In this document: in pieces, positions 13,060 to 23,710 of the stretch
How the letters are laid out: each line of letters opens with the position of its first letter
Numbering within the stretch: the first letter of the stretch is position 1
Assembly (NCBI GenBank): GCA_034769895.1
Contig: CM068371.1
Location: forward strand, 402,023,469 to 402,087,468
Direction of reading: 5' to 3'
From: Magicicada septendecula
Taxonomy: Eukaryota; Arthropoda; Insecta; Hemiptera; Cicadidae
Length of the DNA: 64,000 bases
Position numbers and translations under genes: made by a program
The notes under the pieces: generated by a model
Database searches by the model: none
What the model was told of the DNA's origin: nothing
Seen by the model: only the letters and a program-made list of their open reading frames with translations

Positions 13060-13540
13060 TCTAAAAATCGTGTCAAAGAGAAAGCCATCGGAACAGGTAG
13101 TGCACATTTGTTATCTAGCGTACAACTTATCTTATGACTGTGACCACGAGGTTTGTAATAAAACTTCAAAGTGCCGAATAGTGTGTGGTACAATAAAGAG
13201 AACAGTGGGCAAGAAAACTAGGAAAGATACGCAGACGAAACGATGGCGATTCCAGTGATGCTATACGGCACTGAATCGTGGATACTCACAAAGAACGGTC
13301 TTAGGCGTATTCGGTTGGTGGAAATGAAGTTTCTGTGATCACTTAAAGGGTGTACCAGGCTCGTCCACATACGGGTGACGAGAAGGCAACTGAATATTCG
13401 ATAGAAATAATTTGGACCAGTACTTGCAAAGAATGAACAACGAAATATTTCCGAAGCTGGCATTAATTAAGAGGCCTTGGGGAAAGCGTATCCCCTGGAA
13501 GGCCAGAAAAGAAATGAAGTATTGAACGCGGAACCGGTCC
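13060..13540 (+). pseudogene. LINE reverse transcriptase, C-terminal fragment
   Basis: The plus-strand pieces correspond to the LINE C-terminus: YLAYNLSYDCDHEVCNKTSK (the YLG/LSYD block), CGTIKRTVGKKTRKDTQ, then LYGTESWILTKNG with LVEMKFL, and a degraded end with QRMNNEIFPKLALIKRPWGK. The frame changes near 13255, and in-frame stops follow (for example after EMKFL). It ends about 95 bp before the mariner at 13634. It is not continuous with the 14900 fragment, because both contain the same EMKFL region, so they are separate insertions of one family. Confidence 0.8.
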
Positions 13541-13633
13541 ATAGGTCGTCACGTACCAGTTGATCTATGAACCAGTTACGTCTGTCTCGGTTCTTTCGTT
13601 ATATGGCATTTATGCAAACGTTCTTTCAAAATA

Positions 13634-14557
13634 CGAGGGACATTCAATAATTAAAGAGACAAATTGATCTAGAGAAAAAACGGTTGGCAGGAAAAATTAG
13701 GTACTTTTAGGACTTCATGTTGGCATCCCTGGGATGATCTCTGAGCAGCTGTTTCATGAAAATTGTTTTGCTTATAACCTCAAAATCTCATTTAACAATG
13801 GCAAGTCCGCTAGAAGTTTCCACATTAGTTGAACAACGTTCAGTGATTCGATTTTTACTTTCTGAAGGTGAAAAACCCTCTAATATCTATTTTAGAATGA
13901 CTAAACAGTATGGTGAAAGTTGCATGAATCGCGGAAATTTTTATAAGTTCAAAAACGGTCGAACCTCAGTGACAGACGAACAGCGATCTGGACGTCCAAA
14001 GGAAGTTTCAACTTCTGCGCTTGAATGTCGAATAGACAATATGATTCGTGAAGACCGTCGTGTTACAGTTGAACAAATGGCTGAAAATTTGCAAGTAAGT
14101 GTTGGTACAGTTTATAGCATTATCAGCGACAAGCTTAGGTACCGCAAAACAAGTGCAAGATGGGTTCCAAAAGAGTTAACGCAACAACACAAGGACAACA
14201 GACTCAGAGTGTGCACAGAGCTGAAGCAACGCTATTGGCTGGGAGACACTACCACACCCCCCGTATAGCCCAGACCTGGCACCATCAGATTTCCACCTGT
14301 TTGGCCCACTCAAGGAATCGCTACATGGTAAGAAATTCAACAACGAAGAAGTCAAAAAATTTGTGGGAGACTGGTTCAAACGTCAAGATAAAGAATTCTT
14401 TGCTGCAGGCATAAAAAAGCTGATTCATCGTTGGGACAAGTGTATTAGTGTTGGGGGGGGGGGATTATGTTGAAAAATACGAAAATTGTCATTTTGTAAA
14501 AATACACCATTTTTTTCTCTAGATCAGTTTGTCTCTTTAATTATTGAATGTCCCTCG
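13634..14557 (+). mobile_element. mariner transposon, internally deleted, ends intact
   Basis: The 47-bp terminal inverted repeats (13634-13680 and 14511-14557) begin CGAGGGACATTCAATAATTA and differ at one position by eye. TA dinucleotides flank both ends (13632-13633 and 14558-14559), the target duplication of Tc1/mariner elements. At 924 bp it is shorter than the roughly 1.3 kb of full mariners, matching a loss from the middle of the transposase gene. The near-perfect ends suggest a fairly recent insertion that would have needed transposase from another copy. Confidence 0.93.
13798..14500 (+). pseudogene. mariner transposase with internal deletion
   Basis: The first segment starts best at the Met at 13798 (MASPLEVST); an in-frame Met at 13756 would add 14 residues unlike the family. 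It carries the paired helix-turn-helix DNA-binding region (GNFYKFKNGRTSV, RSGRP, then VTVEQMAENLQVSVGTVYSI) and the WVPKELT motif that closes it. It then runs out of frame at 14268. The C-terminal part continues in another frame from about 14232, with the signature PHPPYSPDLAPSDFHLF, which holds the third catalytic Asp. It continues through KFVGDWFKRQDKEFF to WDKCI, with a poly-G run at about 14452-14463. The stretch that should hold the first two catalytic Asp residues is absent. It is therefore certainly inactive, with about 235 of the usual 340 or so residues represented. Confidence 0.9.
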
Positions 14558-14899
14558 TAGCTTTGGAGAAGAAATGGTAAAAGTGAAGAACGGTAGTGGT
14601 CCAGAGAGAGGTATAAGTGGACAAAGTCAGAAAGAAGCTTAATTGTATTATATTTATGCGAGACTGTAAACTGGTCAGTTGACGTAATAAGAGTGTGCTG
14701 GAATCGCTTACCAAAATTTGGCAACTATTCTGTCTCGTATACTCACCGCATTCTTTGGATATGCGTAACCACTCTGCACATCCACACACCTGCGAACGAC
14801 GCGACGTAACATTGCACGTTTAGTCGTGCGGTGTGAAATCCCCAACAAATGTAGTCATCGGTAAACTGAAGTGTTTACGCTTCCTATACTTAAAACTAA

Positions 14900-15275
14900 A
14901 TGTCTCGCTCAGAGTACCAGGACAAATGCAGTCTGTTCATAAATGCTTGGTTTAGAAAGAAAGTTAAAAGGGACGTGCAGAGGATTCAGGCAGCCGAAAT
15001 GAAATTTCTAAGAGGGACGCGAGGTTGTTATCTCTTGGATCGGAGAAGGAACGAGGATATTAGACGCGATTTAAACATTGTATCATTGCACCAGAGGTGG
15101 AAGACCACAGAAAGAGTTGGTGTGAACAATTGAAACGCATGCCTGATATCCGTCTACCCGTGGCGGCATTGGGTTATCACCCTACTGGCAAGAGAGATGT
15201 CGGTAGACCGAGGAGGAGATGGGTTCCGGAACAGGTCTAAGGCCTAATCCTTGGAGTGGTGATGATGATGATAAT
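14900..15275 (+). pseudogene. LINE reverse transcriptase, C-terminus with GAT-repeat tail
   Basis: The open segment 14900-15133 contains VQRIQAAEMKFLRG, GCYLLDRRRNEDIRRDLNI, followed in a shifted frame by EQLKRMPDIRLPVAALGYHP and GKRDVGRPRRRWVPEQ. The order and motifs match the other LINE ends in this window. Downstream lies a short GAT-type microsatellite (about 15257-15270), a common 3' terminus for this kind of LINE. Only the last 130 or so codons remain and the frame is interrupted at least once. Confidence 0.82.
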
Positions 15276-15289
15276 TCGAAGTCTGATTA

Positions 15290-16869
15290 TGCTTTCTAAA
15301 TATTCATGACCTGTTGAATGTATTCCATAAGCAGTGTATAATATTCCAGACTTTGTATGTAATTCTGGAGGAGTCTAAGCAACCTGCAGTTACTGGATTA
15401 CTCCAAATGACACCGCTTCCGTGAACCTTTTGGTTCAGACCGTTGTGCCCGTTGTAAAGTTTGGATACTCTGGTGTGTGTAAACCGACATAAATGAACGG
15501 ATAGATCAATGTCATTGTTAAGTTATAGTAACATTTTTGTGCTATTTTGCGTTTGGAGTGTTTAAAAATGATAACATTTGTTCATCACTTATCGTGATGA
15601 AAACAGTAAAGGACCTATCTTGTAGAAACCTAAAAAAAATGATGATAAATAAACACTCGTATGTAAACAATTATTCAGGCTACGATTTTTGAGCGCATAC
15701 TTGTATAACACACGATAAATTCGCTTATTTATAGGGTCGCGCTAAATAATACGTCACCAGTTACAGCTCTTCGCACGCAATAATTCATAGTTATCACTTC
15801 GCACTAAACATAGTGCCCGATTATGATTCGACTTTAACCAGTGCACTAGATTTTATCGAACTCCTGCCGTGATCCGAATTACTTCTGTAGAGAAAATCGT
15901 ATAGACGATGTCCAATGGACGAACATTTAGTACTTTTCTGAGAAATCGGCAAGGAACTTACCGCGTTCATATTCAATCCACTGTAGCGTTCATATCTGCT
16001 TGGCCGGCTCGTGTGCAAGCGGTGCCGGATACCACCGGAAACACAAGTTATGCCGATCCTCGGAGGAGATGCGTTCTACGTTATAGAAGCGTCGTATGCG
16101 CGCGTCCGCGTATCTGCGTAGGAATCGTAACATTTAACGACCAGTCTATTGCACTGACAACACCATCTGTCACAGTACCCTTTCGACTAAAACAGTAATG
16201 GTCATGCTGGCATACCTCAACCGTAATAACACTTTTTATAAATGAATATTTGCATGTTCGCGAGGACCAAAAGGCACGCACGATCCCGACCTTAGCTGCT
16301 TATTGTCTGGTGACATGTAATTTGGGGTGCGAATCAGTTTACCAATTCAAGCGACATTCTTTAAGCGGTCAGGTATTCACGATAAAAGAACGCCGCTTTC
16401 GGCGGTTTGTCGGCATATAATTGGCGGCGAATTAAAATTACTATTTTCCAGTATTTATTGCCGGTTAGAGAAAAGTAATGTGCGGCCGGTCGAAATTCGT
16501 TGGGTTTAATAAGGACAGTTCCCGAACGCGCAATTACAGTGCGAGTCGCGCGGAAATCGTTCGAGATTTTACAGTTGATGTCATTTATACGAGTGATCGT
16601 TTTTCATTTTTCGATAAATTTTTGGGTTTTAATGGTACAGTATATTGAGTTTCTTTTGAGTTGATTGGAATGACTTTGTTGCTGGCAGTTGTTATTTTTG
16701 TTGGTCTAGTTATAACTTGTCAACATATTTCGTGAAAAATTCTCAGTATTTTATAATATACGAGTATGCCTATAAAAGTAATGAGACTGAGTTTTAACAT
16801 TGAAAATGTTTATAAGGACTTGTCGCACATTTGCGGCCGATTGCTGGTGCGTGATCGAAAATGGGAACC
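15290..16869. other. no recognisable gene
   Basis: I see nothing supportable here. A few short open frames on both strands overlap each other and lack motifs or splice signals. Confidence 0.45.
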
Positions 16870-16925
16870 GGTGAGTTTCCATAGAAACTACTTCTTTGTT
16901 GTCAATAACGTAGTACACATATAAA
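16870..16925 (+). repeat. short copy of the dispersed repeat seen at 7150
   Basis: The block TTTCCATAGAAACTACTTCT, followed by TTGTTGTCAATAACGTAGTA and CACATATAAAA, matches 7165-7225 almost base for base. Similarity fades on both sides, so this is a fragment. Confidence 0.65.
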
Positions 16926-17329
16926 ACTTCGCTTATGAATGCGACTACATTGAACCATACATATTGATTATAATCTGTACATTGGTAAATTAAGAATGAA
17001 TTCATTGTTTGGTGAATGAACATATATTTTTTAGATTTATTGAAGCATTTTCAATGCCCTTCTCTGTGCAGGTGCAATGCCTGTATTTTTTTTATCCAGA
17101 AGTGACAACACTCTGAGGCCAAATATTCAACTGATGATAAACATTCTTGTTTACATTTATAAAAATTTTCAACTTCTGAACTTCACTGGATTTGTCTATT
17201 TCATTGTTTTTGTTAGTGGTATTTTGTCTCACGTCTAAAAAATAGAGCTCACTATACTTTATGCAATCAAATTGTAACTCCAAATTGCTTCATCCAAGTG
17301 AACCCCAAGACAGTGCAACAGAAACACCT

Positions 17330-17845
17330 CACGAGTTAAACACGCTTTCGGCGATCGCTCTGGGCTCAGGTTTTAAGTGGAACAAAGCATTTTTGGCTGG
17401 TCGTGAAACTGTGTAGGATGAACCCGCTTCTGAAGTACCAAACATTCCTTGAACTGATGCAGTTTTTTCAGAAGTGAGAGATCTCAACTAGCCTGATCGG
17501 CGTTTGATGCTAACAATTGTTGGCATGAAACTTGGCGCATCGATTTTGAATTCGGCCAGAGATACGAAAACGCTCGGTACCACATCACACTTTCTGTCAA
17601 CTGGTGTTTAGCCAAAAAGGACATTGTGTGAGACCTCAGAACTTCTGCCCCCGTGTTTTTAGTCCATATGATTTTCTTCTGTTTCAGGAAATGATAAGCT
17701 GATAATGATAAGCCAGCTCCTGAAAGCTGTTATTTTGAAAGTGTGGAGAACATCTAAAGTATTGTTACGGCATTTGCTACGTATGCATGACTTCCCAAGG
17801 GAACTACTTTTGAAGGGGATAAAGTTGTTTTGCGCTTAATATGTT
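17330..17845 (+). pseudogene. old mariner transposase relic (second mariner type)
   Basis: The plus-strand translation in interrupted frames gives FLAGRETV, DEPASEVPNIP, then VRDLN and PDRRLM. This parallels the GRE.VEDEPRSGRPSTS...VR.L...DRRLT run of the N-terminal DNA-binding region of irritans/mellifera-type mariners. A block at about 17785-17830 translates as TSQGNYF, the end motif of these proteins (SQGNYFEGDK). Stops and frame changes are numerous, and no terminal repeats were found. It belongs to a different subfamily from the 13634 element, and is much older. Confidence 0.6.
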
Positions 17846-18079
17846 AATGATTAATTCTATACAACAGTCTCGGTACTTTTGAGGTACACTATGGAGTTTC
17901 TTCTCTCTGTAAATGCTCTTTCTCTTTCCGTATTGCTGAATCTTTACTATACGTACAGAAGGAATAGATTATTATTCCATAACATAGATACACACAATAT
18001 GTTCATTATACACCTACACTTCACCTTAGTTAATACCAATGCAAACAAAGAAAGACGTTTAAAAAACTATTATATTTCT

Positions 18080-18175
18080 GGCTGTTGGCGTGGTCAGTTG
18101 CTTCTGTTTTCGTGTCAAAACGTTTCGCCCACCCCTTTCGGAGGCCATATTCAGTAGACGGCCCAACAGCCCAGA
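18080..18175 (-). ncRNA. hammerhead-like core, probable Penelope-like element remnant
   Basis: The minus strand reads CTGAATATGGCCTCC, a GAAA loop, GGGGTGGGC and then GAAACGTTTTG. This matches the order box I (CUGANGA, here with one change at the second G), helix II, box II (GAAA). Outside it, GGCTGTTGG and CCAACAGCC are exact complements 9 bp long that could close a long stem I. The layout resembles the cores in the PLE array (CTGAAGATGG...CGAAAC). No reverse transcriptase is attached. The altered box I base makes activity doubtful. Confidence 0.4.
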
Positions 18176-18597
18176 ATATAGGCCTAGTAGTTTTAGCAAT
18201 GTTGACTCCTGCCGTGATTATAGATAATACGACTTAATTAAAGCTGATTTGTTCAATAATTTTTACATTAGAGCCTTTTTTCAGTTATGTGCTTCTTTTG
18301 ATGGGAATGGTCGTGACTGCACTTTTACCGGTTTGTACAGCGTGGTTTAGAACAGGCAGACGATTCAGATGTTTGTTTTGCAGCCGATGAAAGCAGCGTG
18401 ATTGTGTTTTATTATGACTGCATAGTTAATCTAGTGGATGAGAAACAGGAACCGGATGTGAAACTCATTCTGTAACATTCTTGACGAAAAAAGAAAATTG
18501 TTCGACTATCATTTTGATTGTGCAGGAAAGACATAACATCTTATTTCACCGATGAAAAACAAACTAGTATTTTGGGATACATTACATGTGTATGAAA

Positions 18598-19216
18598 CAG
18601 GGTGTCCCGAACTTTTTTACAAACAGAATTATCACTGGTGCACACTACTATATAAAAATTATATTATCACTGGTGTGAAACAGTGATAATTCTGTTTGTG
18701 ATTGTAACCACTAACGCAACTTTCTTAATCAAACTTTTTTAGCCCACAGCACACTACAGATAAATAGTCAGAACCCGCGTCACACTATCTCCTTCCACAT
18801 ACCGAACCCCCCTTACCATCAGTACCTTTGCGCGATGTCTTTAAATCACACTGCAGCGTAATATAACATAATAATAATGAATGTTACTTACTTACCTCAG
18901 TACTACTTGTGGTTCCCTAGTTATCTCAGTGACTTTTCCAACTGTAACGCAAATTTATCAACAGCCTTAGATTTTTGTGACTTGTAAAATTACAAAAAGC
19001 CATTGAAACACATATTCTCACTTAACTTCCGCTCTTTATTAAATTAATTTCCAATATTAGCGTCAAGACGCTATTATTAACTAAGTAAGCAAACAACTTT
19101 ATGATTTTTTTTTTTTTTTTGCCGAGTTAGACATTTTATTTTATGTTTTTATTAATTTTCCAAAATTTCGCGGCACACCCAGCCGGGCGTCGTGGCATAC
19201 AGTTTGGGAAACGCTG
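18598..19216. mobile_element. non-autonomous hAT transposon
   Basis: The ends read CAGGGTGTCCCGAACT (left) and, reverse-complemented, CAGCGTTTCCCAAACTGTAT (right), which are imperfect inverted repeats of the hAT type. Flanking 8-mers GTATGAAA (18590-18597) and GTATAGAG (19217-19224) match at 5 of 8 positions, consistent with a decayed 8-bp duplication. The interior is non-coding and contains an 18-bp perfect hairpin (18620-18637 with 18681-18698) and a poly-T run near 19108. It is 619 bp long. No transposase remnant is visible, so it would have depended on another hAT. Confidence 0.65.
18620..18698. repeat. 18-bp perfect inverted repeat inside the hAT
   Basis: CAAACAGAATTATCACTG (18620-18637) and its exact complement (18681-18698) enclose a 43-nt loop. 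The loop itself repeats TTATCACTGGTG, so part of one arm is present three times. It lies just inside the left hAT end and may be a subterminal structure. Confidence 0.8.
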
Positions 19217-19479
19217 GTATAGAGCGTATTTAAGGGGTGAGCGATTATGTTTGTGGACATGAATATATACAACGCGTAATTAACACCACAATTTGTAATT
19301 TGTTAAAAACGGCTTGCACATTTTGGACTCAGATTCTCTAAGTGAAATGTAATGGTTTTATAAAATACAACTTTTTAGGGCTGTACAATTTTTTTATTGT
19401 TATTAACCATTATCAATTCTGTTAAAATTACTTCCCGGTCTGTTTGGCCTTGGTCTGAAGATTTTGACGAAACCAGACG

Positions 19480-19530
19480 TTTCGACAGTGCCATCGGCTG
19501 CCATCTTCAGTGAAAATCGAAAATCGAGTA
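19480..19530 (-). ncRNA. hammerhead-like core, left arm
   Basis: The minus strand reads CTGAAGA, one extra T, helix II GGCAG/CTGTC (five pairs, one G-U), GAAAC and then GGTTTCGTC. ACG and CGT could form a short stem III before the GTC. AAAATC after it can pair with GATTTT upstream if two bases bulge. It departs from the textbook core by the extra T. Confidence 0.42.
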
Positions 19531-19597
19531 CGCTAACGTGAGTTAGTATACGTTAGTGACCACAGTACAACGTATACCACCTTATGTTAGCGTACTC

Positions 19598-19660
19598 GAT
19601 TTTCGATTTTCACTGAAGATGGCAGTCGATGGCACTGCCGAAACTTCTGGTTTTGTCGAA
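19598..19660 (+). ncRNA. hammerhead-like core, right arm
   Basis: The plus strand reads CTGAAGA (19613-19619), one extra T, GGCAG/CTGCC as a perfect five-pair helix II, GAAAC, and TTTTGTC followed by GAAAA, which can pair with TTTTC upstream. The helix II change relative to the left arm (G-U there, G-C here) keeps the pairing. Confidence 0.42.
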
Positions 19661-19950
19661 AACTTTGAACCACGGCCAAACAGACCGGGAAGTAATTTTA
19701 ACAACATTTACTCCGGCAGTGTAAGCCTACGTCACACATTATCAATTCTGGTTTTGTCCGTGAAGTTTCCGACAGGCGTATAACAAGTGGCCCATATGTA
19801 TTCTAACCGAAGAATTTAAACAGATTTTTCATAAAAATTCAATGGATTGATAATGGATGGATTAGCGACTGATAAAGTATTTTTTGTTGTTTATAATCCT
19901 ATTACCGTACAGCAGTGGTGGGTACATTACATTACCTGTATATTAAAGTA

Positions 19951-20499
19951 CACTAAAAATCGTTTATCCGAAAATCCGCCTTATCCGAAACAAAATTTGT
20001 AGAAATATTAAAAGACATTGAAGGGTGCGGACTTTTACAAGAAGAAGACGTATCCGACTGGATGAATTCGGAAACAGATGATCCTGGATATCAGCTGTTA
20101 TCCGATGACGATAATGTGGAAGAGAAAATGGAGTCAACCATACAGAGGCAACGTCAATGTTTGAAGAGCTACTGTCGTCTTTGGAGCGACAAGACGAAAC
20201 TTCCCCCTGCAGAACGTCTAACAATGAAACGACTTCGAGATCGGGCAGCCACCAAACGAGCTACAAAGCTTAGACAAAAAACTATGATTGAGTACTGTAG
20301 GAACAAGCATAGCACTGTATAATTTACAGTGCGGTGCCGTTTTATAGTTTATTGTGTCATATTCACTGTAAGTAACTTTTAAATAATTATTAGTAAATAA
20401 AGTTACTGTACTTACATATGTATTATTATTTAAATAGAAGTTTCGGTTTATCCGAAACGGGCGCGGTCCCATCAAATTCGGATAAACGAGTTTTTAGTG
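19951..20499 (+). mobile_element. Tigger/pogo-derived MITE, copy 1
   Basis: The termini read CACTAAAAATCGTTTATCCG and, on the other end reverse-complemented, CACTAAAAACTCGTTTATCC. TA flanks both sides (19949-19950 and 20500-20501). The CGTTTATCCG ends are typical of the pogo/Tigger group. It is 549 bp long. The second copy is at 55809-56460 in the opposite orientation and is about 100 bp longer inside. Both keep a piece of transposase C-terminus, so they derive from one internally deleted parent. Confidence 0.87.
19999..20322 (+). pseudogene. Tigger transposase C-terminal tail within the MITE
   Basis: The plus frame reads VEILKDIEGCGLLQEEDVSD, WMNSETDDPGYQLLSDD, then an acidic/charged region ending RLRDRAATKRATKLRQKTMI and a stop at about 20322. 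The W....DPGYQLL.D block is the C-terminal acidic tail of Tigger-type transposases. The catalytic DDE core is absent. The 55.8-kb copy has an extra stretch with QCSQQPGEDKSSDDD, which this one lacks. Confidence 0.72.
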
Positions 20500-20501
20500 T
20501 A

Positions 20502-23500
20502 CGTTACTTACCTGACAGTGTATTTCACAACTTTTACCGCTCAGTAACCTACCCGCTTCTTACCATATCCCGTTCTGTTATAAAATTTTAACAGTTAGTT
20601 TGCCCCGTGCCTTTTTAGATTTCCTTTTACTTGTTATTCGCAGGTTTCGCTCTCAAATTCTTTTCGCTTGTGTTACCTCTTCCTTACATTGTAAGTGGCC
20701 CCACCACTCGGTTGTCTTTCTTCTGTGAAATTCAGGTTAGATTGTGCCTCTGATTCTCTTAGCACCTATGTCTCACAAAAGTCAAAGTAGTCAATATATC
20801 TTCGTGTGTGTGTGAAATTTTCGTTCCTCTTGATAGTTCCCTCTTTATAAAATGTTTGATCATAGCACGGTACATTTTCAGCTCTTTCTTTGATTTCTAC
20901 ATCTTGTGCTCCTCGTTCGTCTATTGCAGTTCTAAGTGTTGGAACACTCTCACTTGTTCGATCATAATCCCTTCAGTGTCTGTTTTTATAGCGCTTGATT
21001 AAAGTAACAGAATAATAAACAAGGGGTAAATAAGTAGTCTACTAAAACGACAATTGTACACAGATCGGGAGACCTAAAGTAAGAAGCTTAGAAGTTGTCA
21101 AAACATTAGCCTGCAGTCGCCAAACATCTGCACGCAACTCTCCGGTAATTTTAATGCTTTCGTTGTTGCTACGCTTTATAATCTTCCCCTCATCTGTCGG
21201 CACAGAAAGATTCCGCTGTTGATAAACGAATACGATGTTTTGCAGTTGTGCGGTTTACCAGGTGATCAGATTGTTTTCATTTACGAGACTGGTACGTTGG
21301 CACACAGACTGGAAGCAAACCGTCCTGTTGTCACAGACGTATTGTGTAGTTAAACGCGGCATCCAGACGACAGCCCTTGAACTATAGGCTACTTAAGTAG
21401 GTACTTTCTGGAACAGCAGACTGAATTCTAGTTTAATTTCCATTTCCGTTTGTAGAACAGCAACTCTGTAGAAATGTGTTTAGATGTGTAGCTACCTCCG
21501 TCGTCGATGGGAAAGAAAATGCATGCTAGACATCATTGTACATCGTGTTAAAGACTAGATTAGACTCTATAGTTATGTCACATTAACTTGGTATTGATGA
21601 CAATTCACACGTAGTATCGTATAAGCTCTTCAAAATTCTTATAGTTTCTTTAGTGTTGTGGTTTGAATTTTTAGTCCTTCCAAGTGCTTGCGACGTCGGA
21701 GACCAACATCCACCAAGTGATTATTGATTAAGTGGATCACAGAGATCCTCATGAGTGACGTTTCGTTTTACGTATCGTTTGTCGGCATCGGCTAGAAGCA
21801 AGTAACCTTTAACTCGAAAAGTTGTGATCTATAAAAAAATTAAAGTTTTACTGAGTTACGTTGCAGCTCTGTTCCTGTGTTTTCATTACAACCATTGCTG
21901 AATGCATAATACGTTATTTTCTCTTTTTTTATATGTAACTGATTACTGATATTTGATAGCTGATATTTACGTAGCCGACAAAGGTTTTATTAGCTTTGGA
22001 TGTTTTTCAGCCAGTTTGTAAAATGGGAAAATTCATAAATATATCACTTGTTTCCCATAACAAATTAAAGAAATTTTTTTTCTGGGAAACCCTTTGTCTA
22101 GTGTTCTTTCTGTAAATGCATTTTTCACTTTATTTCACTATGTGCGTGTGTTCATCGACTTTTGATTTGTACCATACGCTGAATTTGAATGACAACATCA
22201 ACAGAATTTTAGATGCTTTGAGTGTTTAACCAAGTGTGTTGCAGGTGCAGTGTGACTTATAAGAACATTCAACTTAGAAGATTCTCAACTGTCAGTTGTC
22301 GTTTCGTCTTCCCAAAGATATGGGGAAGAAGCTGTTATTCATATATTAATCTTTTTAGACGTTTAGACGTACTAGTCCATTTCTGATTTCCTGATTAGGC
22401 TGTACAGCCATGACATCCTTAATGACTTTAGGAATTCCAGGTTAAAGTAAGTACTGCAAAAACTATTGCTGACTTGTTTTGTCTTTCTTCCCGAATCACT
22501 ATTTTCAATTTTCCTACATTGAAATCCAAAGCACCTTCTGATTGTTTGTTAGAGTCCAAACAGTGTTTTTAACGGTGTTACCAAAATCAACGCGCATTTC
22601 TTTTGGGGCGTCATTTGTAAATTTATTTTCTTACAGGCCGTCAAACGCGACATTTGTGATTTTGTGTCACTCAAAAATCTGGGCGATTGTCATACAGTTT
22701 TAATTTGAATACATTCTTTCTAACCCATAAGTAGCTCAGTTCAGCGGCTTTGTTACGAGGAATACGTGGCTAAAATTTACAACCATCTGACTAATCGGAT
22801 TTACAGCAAAACGTTTCTAATTTGTTCCTTCTACTTCGTGAGAAAGTAAAATTTAGAGTTTTAATCTAGAGAGAAAGGAAACTCTCGCGTAGGGAATATA
22901 AAATCAGGCAATATAACGTACACACTCATACACGTGGTCTGTTGCAATAACTAAATGAGGAAAGTAACGTATTTCATCTGTGGAACAAATGATCTGAATC
23001 GTCTCCGTGTATGAATGTAATCGTTCAAACAGATAACGCATGTAGTTTCCGAGAAGTTTAAGAATTATGATGTATGTTTTCGGACTGTAACGTTTAGGGC
23101 CTACTTCCTGGCAAGATAGCCTTAACTTTTTCAGTATCAGATTCAGATTGAGAACGACTGTGTGACACACGCGCGCTCAGCTTTCGATGTTTTAAATTTT
23201 GTGTTCTTAAGACAGTTCTGCTGTTATTAAGCAATCTATATAATTAAGAAGCCTACTAAGTGATCTTCATTTTTAGATACTTGGTTAGGTATACCAGACA
23301 GGGTCTGTCCGATTGATAAGTAATAATTAAATGACATTTTACTAAGTAACGAAGCGTAATTAACTTGTCGTATATAATACTAGTGAATAAACGTCTTTAC
23401 TTAAATATTAAATCTGACGATTTAACCACTCCCACTCACATCTGTAGAAAAAGTTAATAAGACACCAGTCCACCAGTCGACTGATAATCAGCAAGTGGAA

Positions 23501-23710
23501 TTTCGGAACTATGATTAAACGTTTAATTGTGGGCCTGATTAATTAACAAACTGTCAAATCTAGTGTTGATTTAGAGTAACCTTTGCGAAGACCGCGCGCG
23601 CGCGTGTGTACGTGTTACATTTGGTGTCTCGCATAAACGTGTATATAATACTGGAAAGGTATTCATGCGTTACAGTCATATGCCAGCAAAAAATATATAA
23701 ATTTTCTGTG
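20502..23710. other. no recognisable gene
   Basis: No supported coding region or repeat boundary. Several short frames (for example minus strand 22904-23170) have no motif and no splice context. A GC/GT microsatellite lies near 23597. Confidence 0.4.

Larger units (their letters stand above)
19422..19736 (+). mobile_element. palindromic element with hammerhead-like cores in both arms and a 14-bp target duplication
   Basis: The left arm (19422-19538) and right arm (19584-19704) are inverted copies that start and end in TTAAAATTACTTCCCGGTCT / its complement. Only the right side has an additional unique tail of about 32 nt (19705-19736). The direct repeat CATTATCAATTCTG lies at 19408-19421 and 19737-19750, read as a target duplication. 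Each arm, read outward from the centre, contains CTGAAGATGGCAG, a loop, CTGYC and GAAAC, then a GTC. Arms, tail and duplication length match the foldbacks at 5048 and 53137 in layout, though not in sequence. The best reading is a Penelope-like non-autonomous element with inverted pseudo-LTRs. Confidence 0.7.

Noticed and set aside
22904-23170. Minus-strand frame of 88 aa
   Set aside because: No recognisable motif, splice signal or codon bias; length is within chance for AT-rich DNA.
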